DNA of 11,630 nucleotides from S012-135 sp964423785 (GTDB lineage Bacteria > Desulfobacterota > Desulfobulbia > Desulfobulbales > S012-135), in the NCBI GenBank assembly GCA_964423785.1, contig CAYRGZ010000082.1:1-11630 (forward strand), read 5' to 3'. Position 1 is the first letter of the stretch. Each line of letters starts with the position of its first letter. Position numbers and translations under genes: made by a program. Positions 6,743 to 11,630 of this stretch are shown piece by piece. The notes under the pieces were generated by a model that made no database searches, was not told the origin of the DNA, and saw nothing but the letters and a program-made list of their open reading frames with translations.

Positions 6743-8047
6743 ATGAATAGCTCCTTGCTCACTTTCATCACCAGACTGAAATCATTGAAACTCTCTTTGG
6801 GACTGCTGCTTGTCCTCCTGCCTCTCATCGTTCTGGGAAATATTCTCCCCCAGGAAGGGCGCCTCCACCCATCCGAAATGCTGGCTTGGCAACTAGACCA
6901 CCCCATACTCAGCAAATTCTGTTCGGCTATAGGACTGTTTCACATCTACACATCCTTATGGTTCTTGCTTCTTACCATCCTTCTGTTCACCAATCTGCTC
7001 CTGACGACCTGCGACCTATACAAAAGCACTTGGCGAAAGGCACAAGGACTGCATCGATACTCCGACTCCGGCTTGGCCATGCATGTGCTGGCGCACATCC
7101 GGTTAGGGCCCGATTGTCTGGCCACCATAGCTACCGCACTACAAAAACGGCGGTATCGCATCACCCGAGTCGGCGGCGAACTCTATGCGAGAAAAGCATG
7201 GGCCGGAATTTGGGGCGGCACGATTCTCCACATCGGCCTGGCCGTCATAGTTCTCGGCGGTCTTATCAGCGGTTTCACCCGGTTTACCGGCTTTCTGGAG
7301 CTGGCATCGGGCCAGAAAGTCTCCGAAACCCCCTCTTCCTATCTGCAGTTCCGAAAAGGGCTGTTCTTTCCGGGGAACAGGCCGGAACTGACCATTGGCG
7401 TCGAGGATATCCGTGTAGAAGCCAAGGGACGGAAGAGAACAGTAATAAGCAGAGTGCAGATCGACGAACATGGTGCCCATGTCTTGACCAAGAGTATACG
7501 GATGAACAACCCGTTGCGCTATAAAGACCTGACCATTTACCAATCGAACGCGGCCGGACCCGCGCTGCTCTTTGCTTTTGTCAATGACATAGGGATGGAT
7601 ATAGGATATGTCCATCTCCCCTCGCATAACTTCCCGCAAGAAACCTCTTTCGCCATTCCAGGCACCTCGGCAAAAGCGAAAATTGAGATGCACGCCCCCC
7701 CCGCATCTCCGTCAATAACGATCGAGGACAATGGCATCCCTATCTTCAGCGGGCCGGTCACGCTCGGACAAACCGTCGATATAGGCCCTTTGGGAAAGCT
7801 CCGCCTTATGGCGATCAAAAAATGGACCGGCCTGATAGTGGTGTACGACTACGCCGTTCCTATCATCTTTCTTGGCTTTTTCCTTGCCGTCAGCGGCGTT
7901 GTCCTGCTGACTTTGCTCGATCCCCGCGAAATATGGATTCGGGCTGATCCTTCACGGGACGACGCCTTCGTCGTCCTTGGCTGGGGCCGCTGGAAAAACA
8001 TGCTGCGAGAGGAAGTCAGCAACGTCATAATGGCGGAAAGCGCATGA
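6743..8047 (+). CDS. resB: Cytochrome c biogenesis protein ResB (Ccs1-like), System II
   Basis: ResB pairs with CcsA to export heme and ligate it to apocytochromes c on the outer face of the inner membrane. The 434-residue protein has the family layout: two N-terminal membrane helices (about 15-35 and 68-90), a third (157-177), a large periplasmic beta-rich domain (about 178-370) and a last helix (371-392) before a cytoplasmic tail. The signature NNPLRYKDLTIYQSN (255-269) and a SSYLQFRKGLFFPG-type segment (198-211) support the call. The ribosome binding site is weak, and the gene lies 75 bp after the cytochrome with no clear terminator between, so shared transcription is plausible. Its end overlaps ccsA by four bases (ATGA). 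A run of eight C's (7695-7702) lies within the periplasmic domain. Confidence 0.93.
   Translation: MNSSLLTFITRLKSLKLSLGLLLVLLPLIVLGNILPQEGRLHPSEMLAWQLDHPILSKFCSAIGLFHIYTSLWFLLLTILLFTNLLLTTCDLYKSTWRKAQGLHRYSDSGLAMHVLAHIRLGPDCLATIATALQKRRYRITRVGGELYARKAWAGIWGGTILHIGLAVIVLGGLISGFTRFTGFLELASGQKVSETPSSYLQFRKGLFFPGNRPELTIGVEDIRVEAKGRKRTVISRVQIDEHGAHVLTKSIRMNNPLRYKDLTIYQSNAAGPALLFAFVNDIGMDIGYVHLPSHNFPQETSFAIPGTSAKAKIEMHAPPASPSITIEDNGIPIFSGPVTLGQTVDIGPLGKLRLMAIKKWTGLIVVYDYAVPIIFLGFFLAVSGVVLLTLLDPREIWIRADPSRDDAFVVLGWGRWKNMLREEVSNVIMAESA
7695..7702 (+). repeat. Poly-C tract within resB
   Basis: Eight consecutive C's encode part of Ala-Pro-Pro in the periplasmic domain (residues about 318-320). A one-base slip would truncate or scramble the final quarter of ResB, including the last membrane helix. 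Confidence 0.9.
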
Positions 8048-8874
8048 TGTCCATCCTGCTCTCTTACCAGGTCCATATCCTGTGGGCGATAATCGGCTGC
8101 TACCTGATAGCCTGGCTGCCCATCATGTTCGGGGGCATCTTTGACCGGCCACAATGGCTGCCGAAAGGGATCGCCCTGACCATTGCCGGACTCCTCTTCC
8201 ATATCCTGTGGATTGGATTACGGTGGAAAGAGACCGGCCATGGCCCTTACCTGAACCTCTATGAAGTAGCATCCTCCGACAGTATCATCGCCATCATCAT
8301 CTATCTGCTGGCGCAATGGAAGTATCCAAAACTGAAAATTTGCGGCATCATCGTCTTGCCAATAGTGATTTTGCTTCTCGGATTCGGAGCCCTCTCCACC
8401 AAAGATCCCGTCACCTCATCGCCGATCCTCGACAGTTATTGGCTCGTTGTCCACGTCCTGACCGCCAAACTCGCATTCGGTTCCTACCTCATCTCCTTTG
8501 CCCTGGCGGTGGCGTTCATCTTGGAAGAACGCCACCCCCACCTCCGCATCCTTGCCTGGTTTCCCCGGCAACCCGTAACAGAGGAACTCATCCGTAAATT
8601 CATCTCCCTCGGCTTTCTCAATCACTCGGTCATGCTCGTTTCCGGCTCCATCTGGGCCAACGTCGCGTTTGGCAGTTATTGGAGTTGGGACGCCATTGAG
8701 ACCTGGGCGCTGATCGCCTGGATCATCTACGGCATCTTTTTTCACCTGGTTACCATCCATGGTTGGAAAGGGGAAAAAATGGCATGGATGTCGATCACGG
8801 CTATGGTAAGCATGGTTTTCGCCCTCTTTGGCGTCCCACTCGTCTTCGACAGTGCCCACAACCTGTTTTTCTGA
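8044..8874 (+). CDS. ccsA: Cytochrome c biogenesis protein CcsA (ResC-like), System II
   Basis: CcsA is the heme-handling member of the heme-handling-protein superfamily. It carries heme across the inner membrane and presents it to apocytochrome through a WWD loop flanked by conserved histidines. The 276-residue protein has about eight hydrophobic segments. H137, H194 and H234 sit where the family has its ligand histidines, and the WWD region reads WANVAFGSYWSWDAIETW (204-221). Two departures from the usual family sequence stand out: F209 where the motif normally has the first Trp (AWGSYWSWD), and DAIE where DPKE is usual. GHGPYLNLYE (65-74) corresponds to the conserved N-terminal loop. The start codon overlaps the resB stop (ATGATG at 8044-8049), which indicates translational coupling. 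Together resB and ccsA make a complete System II core next to a nine-heme client. Confidence 0.93.
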   Translation: MMSILLSYQVHILWAIIGCYLIAWLPIMFGGIFDRPQWLPKGIALTIAGLLFHILWIGLRWKETGHGPYLNLYEVASSDSIIAIIIYLLAQWKYPKLKICGIIVLPIVILLLGFGALSTKDPVTSSPILDSYWLVVHVLTAKLAFGSYLISFALAVAFILEERHPHLRILAWFPRQPVTEELIRKFISLGFLNHSVMLVSGSIWANVAFGSYWSWDAIETWALIAWIIYGIFFHLVTIHGWKGEKMAWMSITAMVSMVFALFGVPLVFDSAHNLFF

Positions 8875-8887
8875 TCAACTTGAAATC

Positions 8888-8982
8888 CTGTTGCAACAGA
8901 CTCTTGTGCCGCTCCAAACGTGACCGGATATACCGCTGACGGGTGGCGGACCGAGTTGCGGAGACAGACTTCAAACTTTGAA
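8888..8982. repeat. Two palindromes in the ccsA-membrane protein gap
   Basis: CTGTTGCAACAG at 8888-8899 is a perfect 12-bp palindrome. TTCAAA/TTTGAA (8970-8982) is an inverted repeat with a 1-base spacer ending eight bases before the next start codon. The 115-bp gap (8875-8989) has no convincing promoter or terminator. The palindromes may be operators; nothing in the sequence names a regulator. Confidence 0.4.
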
Positions 8983-8989
8983 CTAGCCA

Positions 8990-9334
8990 ATGCAACAACT
9001 CCTCACCGTGATCATCGGGTTCACGCACGACTTCGCCGCCGGCTGCTGGGCCGCGACAGTCTTCGCCGTTTTCTGGCTCCACAGGCAAAACCTGGCGGTG
9101 GAGTTGGTCGCCGCCCTCTTCGACCTGAAAAAACAGTTCTTCTACCTGGGTCTGGCCTGCATCGGCGTGGTACTGCTCACCGGCGCCGGCCGGACCTTTA
9201 CCTACGTCCCCGGAGTGTACGGCAAAAATGCGGAACGGAAACGCCGCCTGGCCTTGGTGATCAAGCATCTGCTGCTCGGTACGGTATTCGGCCTGGGCTC
9301 CTGGTGGCAATACACTATGGTTTTCGGACAATGA
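8990..9334 (+). CDS. Small three-helix membrane protein, CopD/HemJ-like topology, function unknown
   Basis: The 114-residue product has three clear membrane segments (about 8-30, 49-70 and 87-110). Polar residues within or next to them are H13 in GFTHDFAAGCW, H31 just after helix 1, and K92-H93 at the head of helix 3, followed by GSWWQY. A His in the first helix and a Lys/His in the last recalls small heme-binding proteins of the CopD/HemJ type, but the sequence is too short and divergent for me to assign it. The ribosome binding site is weak. Its stop overlaps the start of the radical SAM gene (ATGA at 9331-9334), so the two are likely translated together and may work together. The reading is supported by the consistent hydrophobic pattern; the overlapping longer frame here has no such structure. 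Confidence 0.75.
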   Translation: MQQLLTVIIGFTHDFAAGCWAATVFAVFWLHRQNLAVELVAALFDLKKQFFYLGLACIGVVLLTGAGRTFTYVPGVYGKNAERKRRLALVIKHLLLGTVFGLGSWWQYTMVFGQ

Positions 9335-10836
9335 CCATCAAACGGATTTCCCTTGTCACCCCGCCCTACCACGCCGGGGTGGTGGAGTCGGCCGGCACCT
9401 GGCTCAACCTGGGCTTTGTCACCATGGCCGGCGGGCTGCGCCAAGCCGGTCTCGAGGTAGACTACTACGACGCCATGGCCCTCTGGCACGACTGGGAGGC
9501 CATCGAGGCTCGGTTGCAGGATTTCGCCCCCGATCTGGTGGCCACCACCGCCTTCACCGCCGCCCTACCCGACGCCCTGCTGCTTCTGGAACGGGCCAAG
9601 GCCATCAACCCTGGCGTCGTCACCGTGATCGGCAACGTCCATCCTACCTGCCGACCCGAGGAGGTCCTCAATGCCTCATCGGCGGTGGATTTCGTCGTCC
9701 GCGGCGAGGGGGAAACGACATTGGTCAACCTGGTCCGCTGTCTGGCCGCCGGCGACGACCCGGCTCGGGTGCGCGGCCTTGCCTTCCGGCGCCACGGCGG
9801 CGTGATGTGCACGCCCTCGGCACCGTTCATCGCCGATCTCGACACCTTGATTCCGGCCTGGGACCTGGTGGAATGGCCACACTATTCCTACCGTCCTCTG
9901 CCGGGCTCCACCCTGGCCATCGTATCCTCATCACGGGGCTGCCGACAAAACTGCTCATTCTGCTCACAAAAACTCTTTTGGCAACGCACCTGGCGGGCCC
10001 GGTCGCCAGAGCACTTCGTAGCTGAACTCGAGATGCTGCGGTCCCGGCACGGCGTGTCGGTGGTCATGCTGGCCGACGAACTCCCCACCCTGGACCGTGA
10101 CCGCTGGGAACGGATTCTCGATTTGTTGATCGAACGCGATCTCGGCATGACCTTGCTCATGGAGACCCGGGTGGACGACATCCTGCGCGATGCCGCCATC
10201 ATGGACAAGTACCGCCAAGCCGGAGTGGACCATATCTACGTCGGTGTCGAGGCCGGCTCCCAGGCCTTGCTCGACCTGTTCAAAAAGGGGACCCGGGTGG
10301 CCCAATCCAAGGCCGCCATCGACATTATCAATAAAGCGGACATCGTCTCTGAAACTTCCTTCGTACTCGGCATGCCGGACGAAACGTCGGACTCCATCGC
10401 TGCCACCGTCGAGCTAGCCAAGGAATACGGTCCGGACATGGCCTTTTTTCTTGCCATCGCCCCGTGGCCCTACGCCGATCTCTATCCCGTCCTGCGCGAC
10501 CACATCGTCAGCACCGATTACCGGCACTACAACCTGGTCGAACCAGTGGTCAAGCCGCGGGCTATGGAGATCGACGAGCTGAAACGAGAGCTGGGCCGGG
10601 CGGCGCAACAGTTCTACATGGACCGTTTTCAACGCCTGGAGAAACTAAGTTCCCGCAAACAGGCATTCATGATCGAGGTCTTAAAAATCCTGGTGGGCAA
10701 CTCCTACCTGGCCGGCCACATGCGGCAAATGGCCGGCACCGGGGCTGCCATTCCTGATCGGGTGCGGGGCATCCTCAACGCCCTTGCCGAGGGCCAAAGA
10801 GCCGCAACGGACGACCGCCTGGCACCGATTCCTTGA
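9331..10836 (+). CDS. B12-binding-domain radical SAM protein (BchE-like family)
   Basis: The 501-residue enzyme has the two-domain layout of cobalamin-type radical SAM proteins: an N-terminal Rossmann-like region (about 1-150, with GNVHPT at 101-106 and VVRGEGETT at 122-130), then the radical SAM barrel with the [4Fe-4S] motif CRQNCSFC (C204, C208, C211), and a C-terminal region of about 130 residues. The cobalamin-ligand motif DxHxxG is not present, so B12 may be bound base-off without a His ligand, or not at all. The family includes BchE-type cyclases, methylases and HpnJ-like enzymes, and the substrate cannot be read from the sequence. The start at 9331 is chosen because it overlaps the stop of the membrane-protein gene and begins with the family's typical KRISLVTPPY; the upstream extension in frame is the shadow of that gene. 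It ends 74 bp from the convergent flagellin gene. Confidence 0.88.
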   Translation: MTIKRISLVTPPYHAGVVESAGTWLNLGFVTMAGGLRQAGLEVDYYDAMALWHDWEAIEARLQDFAPDLVATTAFTAALPDALLLLERAKAINPGVVTVIGNVHPTCRPEEVLNASSAVDFVVRGEGETTLVNLVRCLAAGDDPARVRGLAFRRHGGVMCTPSAPFIADLDTLIPAWDLVEWPHYSYRPLPGSTLAIVSSSRGCRQNCSFCSQKLFWQRTWRARSPEHFVAELEMLRSRHGVSVVMLADELPTLDRDRWERILDLLIERDLGMTLLMETRVDDILRDAAIMDKYRQAGVDHIYVGVEAGSQALLDLFKKGTRVAQSKAAIDIINKADIVSETSFVLGMPDETSDSIAATVELAKEYGPDMAFFLAIAPWPYADLYPVLRDHIVSTDYRHYNLVEPVVKPRAMEIDELKRELGRAAQQFYMDRFQRLEKLSSRKQAFMIEVLKILVGNSYLAGHMRQMAGTGAAIPDRVRGILNALAEGQRAATDDRLAPIP

Positions 10837-10851
10837 ACGTTGATTTTGTAC

Positions 10852-10878
10852 AAAAAAACGGCGCCCCAAAGGGCGCCG
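10852..10878 (-). terminator. Rho-independent terminator of the flagellin gene
   Basis: A perfect 8-bp GC stem (10859-10866 with 10871-10878) and a 4-base loop are followed on the minus strand by seven T's (10852-10858). It lies about 32 bases past the flagellin stop. On the plus strand the same stem is followed only by a T/G-rich stretch, so it may weakly end the convergent radical SAM transcript as well. Confidence 0.88.
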
Positions 10879-10910
10879 CTGTTGTTGGTTGGTAGTTCAG
10901 GCCGCGTGCC

Positions 10911-11630
10911 TTATCCCTGCAGCAGGGTGAGCACGGTCTGGGCGCTGGCGTTGGCCTGGGCCATGGCGAAGGAACTCGCCTGGGTGAGGATCTGCATCTT
11001 GGAGAAGGTCGCGGATTCCTCGGCGAAGTCCACGTCGCGGATGGCCGATTCGGCCGCCGCCACGTTGACCCGGGTCACCGACAGGTTGGAGATGGTGGCC
11101 GACAACTGGTTCTGGATGGAACCAAGGTCGGATCGGACACTATCGAGGTCCTTCAGGGCCGCGTCCGCCACCGAGATGGCGATCTGGGCCCCCTCCTGGG
11201 TCAGGACGTTGAGGTCGGAGAGCCGGTAGGTGGCGGTGTCAGAGACCTCGGTCCCAGAGGCGCCACCAGCGTTGGCCGCCAGCATCGAGCCGCCCTTGAG
11301 GATGGAGCCCTTGGCAATGGTCATGTTGTTGACCAGGGTGACGTCGCCATTGATCACATAGTCGCGCTCCAGGGTGGTGCCGGCCTTGATCGTATCGCCG
11401 CCGGCAACGGTGATGTCGTTGGTGAGCAGGGTACCCTTCTTCAGAGTGGAGCCCCCCTTGATGATCGAGCCGGCGGCCAGGGACACGGCACCCTGGGCCG
11501 TCACGTCGCCCACTATCTCCGTATCACCGCCCAAAGTGGATCCCTTGGCGATCGTGCTCCCATCCTTGATCATGGATCCAGACTTCAGGGTCATGGACTG
11601 GGTCAGGGTGATCGTGCCGCTGGTGGTGAA
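10911..11630 (-). CDS. fliC: Flagellin, C-terminal part, with a hexapeptide-repeat variable region (5' end outside window)
   Basis: This is the filament subunit, exported by the flagellar type III system. Only the last 239 residues are in view: the frame is open to the window edge, and the internal ATG at 11594 is not the start. The final 115 or so residues are a standard flagellin C-terminus, including NQLSATISNLSVTRVNVAAA, SAIRDVDFAEESATFSKMQI and the ending ANASAQTVLTLLQG, which build the D1/D0 core and the FliS-binding tail. Upstream of that core, instead of a usual D2/D3 domain, are at least 18 consecutive six-residue units (11271-11594), rich in Gly, Ser/Thr and aliphatic residues. The gene has its own terminator. 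The symbol is given for the family; whether this is the only flagellin gene cannot be told. Confidence 0.95.
   Translation of the reverse strand, partial: FTTSGTITLTQSMTLKSGSMIKDGSTIAKGSTLGGDTEIVGDVTAQGAVSLAAGSIIKGGSTLKKGTLLTNDITVAGGDTIKAGTTLERDYVINGDVTLVNNMTIAKGSILKGGSMLAANAGGASGTEVSDTATYRLSDLNVLTQEGAQIAISVADAALKDLDSVRSDLGSIQNQLSATISNLSVTRVNVAAAESAIRDVDFAEESATFSKMQILTQASSFAMAQANASAQTVLTLLQG
11271..11612 (-). repeat. In-frame array of hexapeptide repeats in flagellin (beta-helix-like)
   Basis: From 11594 downward the translation divides into 18 six-residue units without a gap: MTLKSG, SMIKDG, STIAKG, STLGGD and so on to SMLAAN. In most units position 3 is L, I or V, position 6 is G, D or N, and positions 1-2 are often S or T. 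One more unit (ITLTQS) precedes these at 11595-11612, and the array may continue past the window. The spacing [LIV]-x-x-G-[ST]-x matches the left-handed beta-helix repeat of hexapeptide acyltransferases. Confidence 0.85.

Noticed and set aside
8920..9330. N-terminal extension of the radical SAM frame back to 8920
   Set aside because: The extra 137 residues are Arg-rich and unlike the family. They overlap the membrane-protein gene in another frame, and the ATG at 9331 gives the expected family N-terminus.

Overview
The window looks like chromosomal DNA of an anaerobic, motile, Gram-negative bacterium of the Desulfobacterota type (inference). Four things point that way: a single-polypeptide ATP sulfurylase with a C-terminal Cys/His cluster, a nine-heme secreted c-type cytochrome, System II (ResB/CcsA) cytochrome c maturation, and a GC-rich fliD-fliS-flaG flagellar operon. 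Sulfate reduction or sulfur disproportionation would fit, but the dissimilatory partner genes (apr, dsr) are not in view, and I would not name a genus.

Layout. Bases 1-223 hold no gene, only three hairpins, the last of which is the sat terminator. sat (224-1504, minus) has its own strong sigma-70 type promoter at about 1595-1623. Next comes a minus-strand flagellar operon, in transcription order fliD (4846-3131), fliS (3111-2638), a small FliT-like gene (2621-2256) and flaG (2204-1788). A sigma-28-like promoter precedes fliD. A perfect 30-bp tandem duplication carries a second copy of the flaG ribosome binding site. Divergent from fliD, on the plus strand, lie a nonaheme cytochrome (5051-6667), resB (6743-8047) and ccsA (8044-8874). 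They are followed by a small three-helix membrane protein (8990-9334) whose stop overlaps the start of a B12-binding-type radical SAM enzyme (9331-10836). The window ends in the 3' part of a minus-strand flagellin gene (10911-11630, continuing past the edge), which has its own terminator.

How it works together. FliD is the filament cap, FliS the flagellin chaperone, FlaG a filament-length factor and the small protein probably an export chaperone. The flagellin they would serve is at the far right. The central plus-strand block is a redox module: a secreted multiheme cytochrome beside the two membrane proteins that move heme and attach it to CxxCH motifs. The radical SAM/membrane-protein pair beside it has no assigned role. 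A link to tetrapyrrole chemistry is only a hypothesis from family resemblance and position.

The most unusual feature is in the flagellin. Its variable region is built of at least 18 uninterrupted six-residue repeats of the kind that form left-handed beta-helices, inserted before a conventional flagellin C-terminus. Other points worth following are the duplicated ribosome binding site, three poly-C tracts in the cytochrome and resB genes, and a CcsA whose heme-binding WWD signature has lost its first tryptophan.
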